Origin: Strongylocentrotus purpuratus
Taxonomy: Eukaryota; Echinodermata; Echinoidea; Camarodonta; Strongylocentrotidae
NCBI RefSeq assembly: GCF_000002235.5
Contig: NW_022145604.1
Coordinates: 5,429,077 to 5,493,076, forward strand
Direction of reading: 5' to 3'
DNA length: 64,000 bases
Numbering within the stretch: position 1 is the first letter of the stretch; each line of letters starts with the position of its first letter. Under the pieces are notes generated by a model. That model searched no databases and was not told the origin of the DNA. It saw only the letters and a program-made list of their open reading frames with translations. Below are positions 43,301 to 51,784 of the stretch, in pieces. Both the position numbers and the translations under genes were made by a program.

Positions 43301-44693
43301 CATTGAGCTACTAAAACTGGACAAAATAGTTTCATTACAGGAATTGATAATATAGTATTAATGACTGCTTTGACAGAAATAGTTGTTTTTATACGCTCAA
43401 GGGAAAGTTACAATTGTGCTATTGCCCGAGGCGTGCCGAGGGCAAAAGCCCAATTGTAACCTTCCCGAGAGCGTATAAAAACAACTATTTCTCGAATATT
43501 AAAGCAGTCATTAATACTTTTATATGCCGAAAAAAAAGAGTCAACATATGACACCACCTTGGCCTATCTCTAGTTTATCTGCACGGTTGTTTTTTATGAC
43601 TATGACTGGGTGTATCTTTGAGAGTAGACTAGATGTATATTCTAGTCTAAGGAAGATATTTTTACATTTTTGGGGGTGGGTCGACCCTGTGGGAAATATG
43701 GAGAAAAACCTGCTCTTTCATATGACACCTCACTTATTGAGTATCACCTTCAGGATAACGAGCAATATTAGTTTGAATCTCATGAGTGCGCAATGCATAG
43801 GGATGTGTGCAATCTATAGAGATTGCACACATCCCTATGCATTGCGCACTCATGAGAGTCTATGAGAAGGATTTTAGCACTACTACTAGATCTATTTTCA
43901 ATATATTATGGAGAATTTGACGTACCCTTTTGGCGTTCTTGCTGTCAGCAAGTCTTGCATTTGATCATTATCAAGAAGTTGAAATCTTGGGAAAGTTTCT
44001 TCAGCCATTTTTGCCATGTTTGGAATTCAGTACGATCGAGAATGCCGTATGTACGGTCGTCTGCTCTGTGCTGTATTAAAAATATCGACCAATTCTTCGC
44101 ACACGTACGGTATGCTCGATCGCTCAAACCAATTTTTAACATGTAAACCTACGGGTATTTCACCAAGACTGAACTATGTTGCCCGGTAACTGGAATTTTA
44201 CCGGGAATTTTACAGGAATAGTTAAAACCATGACTGCAATTTCGAACAATCAGATGGCTGGATTTCTTAAGTGAGGTATATAATAATGTATAATGTAATC
44301 TTAGTTCAAATGAATAATAGATATTTATTCTTCTCAAAGATCTTTCCAAATAAAAGCCTCGAAAGGGAGGGGGTTATTATGAAGTAGTAATTGAAACAGT
44401 TGAATTAAAGATCCTTGAGAAATACTATTACCGGTGTCAAATTAATTTATCAGATATTTAATTACTATATACAACGAGATATCTAAATCATCCTCCTCAT
44501 AACAATAGCACACTCATCATACCTGTATAGTAAACAATAGCGGTGGCCCTTATCATATACGTAGGTACGGCATATGCCTCAGGGTCTCTCCTATTGAACC
44601 GATCATCAAAGATAGTCCTGTTCCGTCTGGTTTCGCGATCTCTCTCCCGAATTCTATGAGATCTTCCATCTGTTTGATTTCGTCGTTTTACCG
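34983..44693 (-). CDS. Family-B/adhesion-type 7TM receptor, partial and possibly damaged
   Basis: Minus-strand exons in order: 44523-44693, 43106-43252, 41996-42083, 40154-40278, 39230-39268, 38560-38660, 37612-37874, 36627-36714, 35916-36036, 34983-35134. They encode an extracellular part, a GPS-like motif (WDSSYC..CMC), and TM1 to TM6. Typical adhesion-family phrases are VNLCVAILLL (TM2), AWGIPLF (TM4) and LLGISWIFG (TM6). Phases join correctly from 40154 through 35916. Problems: the exon at 43106 needs one extra base to stay open, the junction 41996 to 40154 is off by one, and the junction 35916 to 35134 is off by one. TM7 and the N-terminus are not in the window. It could be a pseudogene, a gene with unseen microexons, or affected by assembly errors. 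Subfamily and ligand cannot be named. Confidence 0.8.
35544..35889. mobile_element. hAT-like MITE in the TM5-TM6 intron
   Basis: Termini CAGGGGCGGATCCAGGA and, reverse complemented, CAGGGACGGATCCAGGA. AGAAC flanks both ends; a full 8-bp duplication is not evident. The interior has a G run of about 43 bases (35697-35740) and C/G tracts. It lies about 26 bases downstream of the TM5 donor. Confidence 0.75.
35916..36036 (-). CDS. Receptor exon: TM5
   Basis: Acceptor attccccag and donor cag/gtaacc. It encodes CRLSTVAFYGLFLTPMLIIV then LFNSIVFGLVLRVIRKIYKQ. The first base completes a serine codon with the previous exon. Confidence 0.88.
36627..36714 (-). CDS. Receptor exon: TM4 and second extracellular loop
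   Basis: Acceptor aaatttcag and donor cag/gtaacc. It encodes IPLFVVLIAAAVNIEIYDG then VLTHLNCTF. The loop cysteine would pair with the TM3 cysteine, as in most 7TM receptors. Confidence 0.88.
36817..37060. repeat. G/C homopolymer element
   Basis: Begins gtacgcagg, then G runs up to about 35 bases, then ttttaaccccc, C runs, and a T/A-rich end. It resembles 4975-5117 in inverse orientation. It lies in the TM3-TM4 intron. Confidence 0.65.
37107..37413. repeat. Extreme C tract of about 230 bases
   Basis: Between about 37161 and 37388 the plus strand is almost only C, with rare T or A. It ends tcctgcgtacgcgcctg, the hAT-type terminus CAGGCGCGTACGCAGGA on the other strand. The length may be inexact in the assembly. 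Reading frames across it are artefacts. Confidence 0.85.
37612..37874 (-). CDS. Receptor exon: TM2 and TM3
   Basis: Acceptor ctcccggtag and donor ggg/gtaagg. It encodes KLRRGRPTLIHVNLCVAILL, then FCNNVMGCRVANIFRIYIIL, then MWNGVEAVHMYMTLVKVF and YFVLKAGLVAWG. Phase agrees with both neighbours. It is the best-preserved exon and notably GC-rich. Confidence 0.92.
38560..38660 (-). CDS. Receptor exon: TM1
   Basis: Acceptor ttttcaccag and donor cc/gtaagt. It encodes GIPNSLGLTITSYIGYSVSI then ISLLLTIITYAIF. Phase agrees with both neighbours. Confidence 0.88.
39230..39268 (-). CDS. Receptor microexon of 39 bp between GPS and TM1
   Basis: Acceptor ttcgtatag and donor att/gtaagt. It encodes TTPETAPGPLEFI in phase 0 on both sides. 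The linker makes the GPS to TM1 distance longer than usual in adhesion receptors. Confidence 0.7.
39606..40005 (-). mobile_element. Inverted partial copy of the 32242-32739 MITE
   Basis: Starts TTAAAGGCAATACAAAG and follows the reverse complement of 32739 back to about 32335 (aaatcgagtctaaagt, gcgcctacggcc in reverse sense, ccggtgctcccgg). The far terminus is missing. It lies in the receptor intron between 39268 and 40154. Confidence 0.8.
40154..40278 (-). CDS. Receptor exon: GPS-like motif
   Basis: Acceptor ttctcggcag and donor ccg/gtaggt. It encodes ELEWDSSYC then TVCMCTVLEIIGLIKDAI. The tryptophan and CxC spacing fit a GPS, but the cleavage tripeptide HL-T/S reads VLE, so autoproteolysis is not expected. 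Confidence 0.75.
40334..41702. mobile_element. hAT non-autonomous element with perfect 8-bp target duplication
   Basis: GTATATCT lies directly outside both ends (40326-40333 and 41703-41710). The termini are TAAGCCTGAGTCA and, reverse complemented, TAGGCCTGAGTCA, followed by repeated AACGGTTAACCG-like motifs on both sides (40375-40410, 41620-41690). No transposase frame exists. It lies in the intron before the GPS exon. Confidence 0.9.
41740..41970 (-). mobile_element. Possible retrotransposon 3-prime end
   Basis: A T-rich start on the minus strand and a compact sequence (cctggagaccagcccttgac in reverse sense) resemble the 3-prime part of a non-LTR element. No coding evidence. Confidence 0.25.
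41996..42083 (-). CDS. Receptor exon: extracellular segment
   Basis: Acceptor gtttcctag and donor atg/gtaaga. In the frame continuing RLMA from the upstream exon it encodes VIYQTGLDLPVDQLDSIALE then NLYLILCSM, a plausible helical GAIN-domain piece. It then ends on a codon boundary, whereas the next exon needs one leading base. A second open frame (GDLPDWAGFACGS) would fix the phase but looks less protein-like. Confidence 0.6.
42290..42385 (+). mobile_element. Retroposon tail with (TTGAAC)n
   Basis: The sequence gacaataaacttgaacttgaacttgaac is an AATAAA-type signal followed by a hexamer tail, as left by L2/CR1-type retroposition. The upstream part is unrecognised. Confidence 0.4.
42386..43105. 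other. Receptor intron, nothing recognised
   Basis: AT-rich with short T and A runs. No terminus, RNA gene or exon was seen. Confidence 0.5.
43106..43252 (-). CDS. Receptor exon: extracellular segment with apparent 1-base deletion
   Basis: Acceptor gtcatacag and donor ccag/gtaact. The first frame gives KFFVSELSQIAPVDETVLVY then TKAYNDGVPLEGIPEPLFHY and hits TGA. The last bases in the -1 frame give IIRLMAR, which joins the next exon. Shift lies near 43125-43135. Confidence 0.65.
43354..43518. repeat. Palindromic MITE-like hairpin
   Basis: Long imperfect inverted repeat: agtattaatgactgctttga at the left and aaagcagtcattaatact at the right, with tagttgtttttatacgctc and its complement inside, around a short core (cgaggcgtgccgagggc). 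Typical of hairpin MITEs. It lies in the intron between 43252 and 44523. Confidence 0.75.
43779..43856. repeat. Perfect 37-bp inverted repeat with 4-base loop
   Basis: The left arm 43779-43815 (from CTCATGAGTGCGCAATG to CAATCT) and the right arm 43820-43856 are exact reverse complements, separated by ATAG. No mismatches were found. It may be a recent foldback or a hairpin RNA source. Confidence 0.95.
44030..44126. repeat. Inverted repeat with ATCGAG..CCGTA arms
   Basis: The arms gtacgatcgagaatgccgta (44030-44049) and tacggtatgctcgatcgctc (44106-44125) are imperfect complements around a 55-base interior. Probably a small foldback element. Confidence 0.6.
44523..44693 (-). CDS. Receptor exon: most upstream one seen
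   Basis: Acceptor tcttttgaattccag and donor cag/gtatga. It encodes a very basic stretch (HRIRERDRETRRNRT) followed by DPEAYAVPTYMIRATAIVYY. Phase fits the next exon. Signal peptide and further N-terminal domains were not found before the Helitron array starts at 45039. Confidence 0.7.
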
Positions 44694-45038
44694 CTGGAAT
44701 TCAAAAGACAAAATAGGCCTTCTGTTAAATTGAAACTCCTTTTTTGTTTGATATATACTTGTATTCTCATTTTGTTTAATTCGTCTAAAACTATTATGAC
44801 CAAGATAGCAGGGACTTTCGAAAATCTACTTAAGGGCAAATTGCGTATAGAAATCATCTTCGGAGTAGCCTATGTAATATGTAATTGTTTCTGAAAGCTT
44901 AAAATGTACATACCATACATTTCCTGCAGAATGTGTTGTTGTTGTTGTTTTTGTTTGTGTTGTTTTGTTTTGATGTGGTGCATAATTGAAAAGATAATAC
45001 AGATACATTGATTGATGTTTACAACTATACAATGTATA

Positions 45039-46939
45039 TCTATATAATAATACTCTAAGGCGTCGAGGGGGGTATCTGGGGTCCATTTTACAGCGCCCAA
45101 ATCTCCCCTCCCGCCCGCCCCCGGTCGCCGCCGGGCGGTCCCGCGGACGGACGACGTTTTAATCTACCCATTTGGCCACGTCCCCGTTCGATCTTCGGTC
45201 GCGGTCGCCGTCGACGTCGATAAAGGCGGTTTCGGGGTCCCGGGGAGGACGGGCGGACGAGGGCACGGCGGGCGTCGCGGATTGCAAGGAGGCGACGAAC
45301 CCGCGAGAGCGAGTCGGCAAGGCGTGCATCCGCCCTCTGTGCAATCAACAAAGAGACACACAGCGGACGAGAATCTACTCTGTCAATGGATGTAGCACAT
45401 CACGTAGTAACGGTTGTGGCTTACCCCGAGTTTAGGCCTCTTGCTATAGGATACGCTTTGTAGCATGTAAGAGAAATACACATTAACAGATGACTCACCC
45501 GGGTGAGGGGATGTAAGAAATGCACGCTCTCACGGGTTGGGCTTACCCGTGTTATGCGTCTTTTTATATGATATGCTTTGTAGGCCAGCCGGACCTGCTG
45601 CGTGTACGAACGTACGTGTATAATGTATGCGATGATTCTACGCTCACCGTCACACGCACAGCTCAGTCGCTTCGTCTTTGATTCTATGATGATTGCCGTG
45701 ATTTATATATAGTTTACGTGAATAGAGGTATGCAAGCAGGGTTACTTTGGTATTATCCTGTTCATGTTTACTGAATATTGAAAATCATTCTTCAAAGTAA
45801 AGTTTTCACAAGAAATTCATCGTGACTGACAGTTCAGTTGCAAGCTAGCTGCCATGAGGCACGGGCAGTGCAGTGCGCCACTGCTGGCGAGCACTGTCGG
45901 AACTGTGACTGTGTGTGAGGTGAGGTGAGCTGAGCTGAGCTATTATAGAGTAGACTCGACAACATTTTGAAATTGCTCTTATTGCCCCTATATTTCAATA
46001 TAGTTTCGTGATTATAGAGGTATGAAACCTGAGCTGAGATTGTGATTATTCTGTCCATGTATAGTTGTATGCTAAATTTCGATAATCATTTTTCAAAGTA
46101 AAGTTTTCACAAGAAAATCAGACGGTCGTTTAAAAACATAGCCATTGGCATTGTCTATAGCTGAATAGAATACTTTTACTATGATACAGTTCCTTCATCA
46201 AATCAATGCATTAAAACGGGTATTACGGTGCGTCATTCATGGTCAAACAGCGTTATAAAAATCTTCTAGATTCTAGGCCTAGACCTTATATAGACTATAT
46301 AGATCTATGTGATGTAGTAGAAATAGGATGTGATGTTTAATGGAAAAAATTAATCAGTAATCATAGCTATCTCTAGCCCTTTTCTTCTCCAGAACTCTGG
46401 GGCTTAAAACCGGCCGTAATTGCAGCAGATGCTGTATTTTCTGAGCTGAAGTGAATTTTTATTTTTTTAAATTGAACCGGTTGATATATTTCATTGACGT
46501 TTCTTACAGGTATTCGGACAATGATCCGGTCAACTTGATACCTCATTCATGAATAACGGAGCTGTATTTCTTGCGTACGCGAAGAAAATGACCGAAAAGA
46601 AGCTCGCCACGCAAACACAGAAATTTATGAATATCAATCAATATTTTTAATTAAAATATAATAGGTCTATTTTAAATTTAAATCAGTCAAGTCTTTATTT
46701 GATATTTATTAGCTTATTTTTAATTAAAATATAATATTTTAAATTTAAATCAGTCAAGTCTTAATTTGATATTTATTAGCTTATTTCATGATGAAATCAA
46801 TTATAAATACAATTGTAAATAGAATTGTTATATATGTCGATCTTTACGGAAGCTAAAGGCTGAAAAGTTTGATGCCGCGGACGAACGCAAAATGGCTGCC
46901 ACAGCAAAGAGCGCCCGTTTAACGGGCGCAAACAGCTAG
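45039..46939 (+). mobile_element. Helitron H1 (non-autonomous)
   Basis: Starts TCTATATAATAATAC after an A, and ends with the hairpin GCGCCCGTTTAACGGGCGC, AAACAG, then CTAG before a T. This is the Helitron signature: TC start, 3-prime hairpin, CTRR end, insertion between A and T. There is no Rep/helicase gene. The first 350 bases are strikingly CpG-rich and the rest AT-rich. H2 starts at the very next base. Confidence 0.8.
45159..45344 (-). pseudogene. Captured gene-end fragment in H1
   Basis: The minus-strand frame follows an acceptor-like ttgattgcacag and ends FIDVDGDRDRRSNGDVAKWV with D and a stop at 45159. The same piece is at 54536-54721, and a diverged one at 61002-61085. It may be the last exon of an unknown host gene picked up by the Helitron. 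It is not recognised as a known family. Confidence 0.4.
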
Positions 46940-47105
46940 TCTATAATAGTAATACGCTAAGGCTCCGCGGGGGGCGCGACGTCTCCGCCGGCCTTTGTAT
47001 TCTATTGTTTTTTAATGAGATCGCCGACCCAAGTTGGTGCGGCTATCTCCTCCTGAACCCTGCCCTCGGGGTACCGGTGACCGGTGCCGTCGTCCGCGGG
47101 AGAGT

Positions 47106-47489
47106 CTACTCTAGCGAATTGGCTATACTCCGCCCGAGGTCCTCCTCCGTGTCGACGTCCAGGGCGAAAACAGACGCGACATGCATAATGCAGGATATGC
47201 GTGACGACAGAGATACCTCATGGATATGCAACATGACATCCGTAGACACACGACCGATGACTATCCGTATAAAATTGTATACACAAAAATCGGTCGTAAA
47301 AAAAACTCGAACCATATTCCATACCTTACCTGGCTTACCATGTCGCACGCAAGTACGCCAAAACACGTACATTTTCGCAGTTGCGAGATCGAGACGGAGC
47401 GTAGGGCTCGAGTTTTTGGCGGTCGATTTTGTTTCGGTAGAAGCTGAATCTAGACCATGAACCACTAAACATCGCGAAACTGCAATCAA
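47106..47489 (-). pseudogene. Captured gene-end fragment in H2
   Basis: The minus-strand frame of 127 codons ends FALDVDTEEDLGRSIANSLE and a stop. The final residues resemble those of the H1 and H7 fragments. The last part is repeated in H3 (near 49505-49640) and H4 (near 51955-52090), where the upstream part differs. Probably non-coding today. Confidence 0.35.
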
Positions 47490-48536
47490 TTTCCATCACG
47501 AATTCACGATTGCTGCAATATTATAAAGTTTCCATAAATAGAGGTATGAAATTAAAGTCTATTTTGTGATGTTCTCGCCATGTTTACGTAATTTTGATAA
47601 TCATTTCTTCAAAGTAAAGAAAATCAGACAAAATCACCGTAGATCTAACTGACACGCATAGACTACAATACAGTGCATTGCCACTGTGTAGTGTGTGTGA
47701 GATGAGCTGAGTTGCAGTTGAAAGTGTGTGAGTTGAATTCGAGTCAAAGAGATTTGACACTTTGAAATTGTTATCTGTTGGTTTGCATCATTATTGCCGC
47801 GATTTCAATATAGTTTCGTGAATAGATTTACGAAACCTGAGCTTAGAATTAGTAAAAGTATTACTAGACTCTAATGTCTACGTTTTAAAAGACTGTTTGA
47901 TTTTCCTGTGAAAATTTTACTTTGAAAAATGATTATCGAAATTCATGGTCAGAAATAATCACAATCTAGGGTCTATTATGTTACAGTTCTTGCATCAAAT
48001 CAATGCATGAAAACTTAGTTATTGAACTAGAAAAATGTTGTTTTTTTTTAAATAGGCAATTATGAAGTAGGAAGCCTGAAACCTAAAAGCCTACTAAACA
48101 AATCTCAACAAAGTGTAGGCCTATCCTTATATGAATTAATGAAAAAGTAGCCCCCGAAAATTTCCCTAAAATTTGAAATGGATCCCCCGAAATGAAAAAC
48201 TTAATTTTTTGCCTGCGCACCCCCTCTGGAATCCTGCGGATTTCCGCGGGTCCTGAGTTGAGTGTATATATAATATAGGCGTGGGGTCCACGGGTTTCAA
48301 GGGGCCATAAACCCCCAAAAGCTCGGGGGTTACGTTTTTCAAAGTTGGGGGGGGGGGGGGAGAGATCAGATCGCAGCGAGTTGAGTGTATATATAATATA
48401 GGCGTGGGGTCCACGGGTTTCAAGGGGCCATAAACCCCCGAAAGCTCGGGGGTTTTAGGCGTACTATAGGGTCAGATGAGCATATTTTTAATACTTTATT
48501 TGTAACACTTGCGGGTCACTAATTGGCGTGGGGTCA

Positions 48537-48752
48537 ATACGTAGAGTTGCGTAGTGTTGCGTAACAACTACGCTGGCCTACGTTACTATATGCTGAGGGA
48601 CGGAAAGGGGTACGCAAGATGAACGAAAACAATTCAACCTGTTTAATTTTTTTCGCCAGCCTACGCATAACCTACGCAGGGACTATTTCCCCATTAATAC
48701 GCAGCCTAATTTCTGCGTAGTCGGTACGCCACACTACGGAACTCTACGCAGT
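48537..48752. mobile_element. TACGC-repeat MITE, deleted copy in H2
   Basis: Left end TACGTAGAGTTGCGTAGTG, right end (reverse complement) TGCGTAGAGTTCCGTAGTG. Compared with other copies, about 130-150 internal bases are missing. Confidence 0.75.
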
Positions 48753-49064
48753 TCCAGTGGCTTAAAGAATAACTACCGGTACAGTTGGATCGTTTTTTTT
48801 TATTTTTATATAAGGCCAAATTAAAAAAAAACATGTTTAGCTTCCTGTTTTTTCGAAAAATGGGAAGGAGGAGGCCCTTTTTTTTTTTTTTTTTCTTTCA
48901 AAATGGCCGCTCCGTACATTTTTCCTGACATTCAGGCTATTTTTCAAGTTGGCGGCCGACAATTTTTTTTTTTCTTTTTTAAAATCAGAAATACATTTTA
49001 GCAGTGCTTTTCATGTTTTTTTTCTTTCAAAAAAAAATAAATAAATAAAAAAAAAATAAAAAAA

Positions 49065-49203
49065 ATAGGAGGCGGCCCCCAAAAAGGAAGCAGGCGGGGA
49101 CGCTGTTTTTTTTTCTTTCAAAAAAAAAAAAAAAAAACTTTTCAAAAAATTTCAAAAAAAAAAATAGGAGGCGGCCCCCAAAAAGGAAGCGGACGGGGAC
49201 GCT
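49065..49203 (+). repeat. Tandem aggcggcccccaaaaaggaa units and homopolymers in H2
   Basis: Two units of ataggaggcggcccccaaaa-ggaagc-gg-cggggacgc separated by T and A runs. Three or so units occur at 51437-51645 in H3, and two at 54130-54282 in H4. Confidence 0.8.
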
Positions 49204-49335
49204 TAACATGTATATTTCTTAATGGCCTGAATGGCAAATAAAGTTCTTGGTGGTTTTAATTTAGACAGTCTCTATATATCTATTTACACCCCCGCCCCCC
49301 TCTAGGATCCCGCGGATTTCCGCGGGTCCTGCTAG

Positions 49336-51385
49336 TCTATAATAGTAATACGCTAAGGCTCCGCGGGGGGCGCGACGTCTCGGCGAGCCTTTGTATTCTA
49401 TTGTTTTTTAATGAGATCGCCGACCCAAGTTGGTGCGGCTATCTCCTCCTGAACCCTCCCCTCGGGGTACCGGTGACCGGTGCCGTCGTCCGCGGGAGAG
49501 TCTACTCTAGCGAATTGGCTATACTCCGCCCGAGGTCCTCCTCCGTGTCGACGTCCAGGGCGAAAACAGACGCGACATGCATAATGCAGGATATGCGTGA
49601 CGACAGAGATACCTCATGGATATTCAACATGACATCCGTAGACACACGACCGATGACTGTCCACTCACATTAAGTTGCGTATTAAATGCTCTATGCAAAG
49701 GGCGGGATTACCGAGAGTAAAGCATCTTTCTATAGGATGTGCTTTGTTGTAGCTAGGATGTGCTTTGCATGGATTTGCATGTAGTAGCTGCACAAGAGAT
49801 ACACGGGGCTTCCCGTCGACGTCCAAACTTAGAGACCTATTTCCATCATGATTGCCGCGATTTTTATATAGTTTTCGTGAATGGAGGTATGAAATCAAAG
49901 CTTATTTTGTGATTATTACGGCCATGTGTACTCAATTTTGATTATCATTTTCTAAAGGGAAAGTTTTGACAAGAAAACCATTGGACTGACAATTCAGTCG
50001 CAAGCTAACTTCAGTCACCACACATCACAGTGCAGTAACTCGAGGAATCTCCAACACCGGCACCGGGCACCGCAGGCGTCCGAGGCCTGCGGCGCCTGTG
50101 TTTGAGCTTCGTGGAGTTACGCTGGAGTGTTATGTGTGTGAGTAGAGCTGAGCTGAGCTCGAGTCGAAGAGATTTGACACTTTGAAATTGTTATCTGTTG
50201 GTTTGCATCATTATTGCCGCGATTTCAATATAGTTTCGTGAATAGATTTACGAAACCTGAGCTTAGAATTAGTAAAAGTATTACTAATGTCTACGTTTTT
50301 AAACGACTGTCTGATTTTCTTGTGAAAATTTTACTTTGAAAAATAATTATCGAAATTTATGGTCAGAAATAATCACAATCTAGGGTCTATTATGTTACAG
50401 TTCTTGCATCAAATCAATGCATGAAAACTTAGTTATTGAACTAGAAAAATGTTTTTTTTTTTAAATAGGCAATTATGAAGTAGGAAACCTGAAACCCTGA
50501 GTTGAGTGTATATTTGTAGGGCCATAAACCCCCAAAAGCTCGGGGGTTACGTTCTTCAAAGTTGAGAGATCAGATCGCAGCGAGTTGAGTGTATATACAA
50601 TATAGGCGTGGGGTCCACGGGTTTCAAGGGGCCATAAACCCCCGAAAGCTTGGGGGTTTTAGGCGTTTAATTAGGGTCAGATGAGCATATTTTTAATACT
50701 TTATTTGTGACACTTGCGGGTCACTAATTGGCGTGGGGTCAATACGTAGAGTTGCGTAGTGTTGCTACCAACTACGCTGGCCTACGTTACTATATGCTGA
50801 GGGACAGAAAGGGGTACGCAAGATGAACGAAAACAAGTCAACATGTTTAATTTTTTTCGCGTACTTTCAGCGTAGAAACTTGACGCAGAAAGTACGCCTT
50901 TTTACGCAACACTATGCTACCCTACGCCAGATCGTCAAAGCAGTAAAAGCTATCCACACAGTAAGCAACCATATAAGCAAACCTGTACGCCAGCCTACGC
51001 ATAACCTACGCAGGGACTATTTTCCCATTAATACGCAGCCTAATTTCTGCGTAGTCGGTACGCCACACTACGGAACTCTACGCAGTTCCAGTGGCTTAAA
51101 GAATAACTACCGGTACAGTTGGATCGTTTTTTTAATTTTTTTTATATAAGGCCAAATTTAAAAAAAAACATGTATAGCGTCCTGTTTTTTCTGAAAAATG
51201 GGAAGGAGGATCGAGGCCCTTTTTTTTTTTTTTTTTTTTTTTTCTTTCAAATGGCTGCTCCGTACATTTTCCCTGACATTCAGGCTATTTTTCAAGATGG
51301 CAGCCGACAATTTTTTTCTTTTCTTTTTTAAGATCAGAAATACATTTTAGCAGTGCTTTTCATGTTTTTTTTTCTTTAAAAAAAA

Positions 51386-51420
<35 letters not shown>

Positions 51421-51784
51421 CAAAAAAAAAAAAAAAATAGGAGAGGCGGCCCCCAGAAAGGAAGCGGGTGGGGACGCTGTTTTTTTTCTATAAAAAAATT
51501 TTAAAAAATAAAAAAAATTCAAAAAAATTTCAAAAAAAAAAAAAATAGAAGGCGGCCCCCAAAAAGGAAACGGGCGGGGAAGCTGTTTAAAAAAAATATA
51601 TATATATAGGAGGTGGCCCCAAAAAGGAAGCGGGCGGGGACGCTAAACATGTATATTTTTTTAATGGCCTGAATGGCAAATAAAGTTCTTGGTGGTTTTA
51701 ATTTAGACAGTCTCTATATATCTATTTACACCCCCCCCCCCCGCCCCCCTCTAGAATCCCGCGGATTTCCGCGGGTCCTGCTAG
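49336..51784 (+). mobile_element. Helitron H3 (non-autonomous)
   Basis: Same start (TCTATAATAGTAATACGC) and same 3-prime hairpin plus CTAG as H2, and nearly the same internal order, so H2, H3 and H4 are copies of one family. It follows H2 without a gap. Confidence 0.82.
50742..51087. mobile_element. TACGC-repeat MITE in H3
   Basis: TACGTAGAGTTGCGTAGTG at the left and its relative inverted at the right. The interior is filled with TACGC/GCGTA motifs in both orientations. Confidence 0.8.

Larger units (their letters stand above)
46940..49335 (+). mobile_element. Helitron H2 (non-autonomous)
   Basis: Starts TCTATAATAGTAATACGC directly after the CTAG of H1. Ends with hairpin CCCGCGGATTTCCGCGGG, TCCTG, CTAG. 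It contains a CpG-rich 5-prime part, a GC-hairpin repeat, a TACGC MITE with an internal deletion, T-rich runs and tandem aggcggcccccaaaaaggaa units. H3 starts at the next base. Confidence 0.8.
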
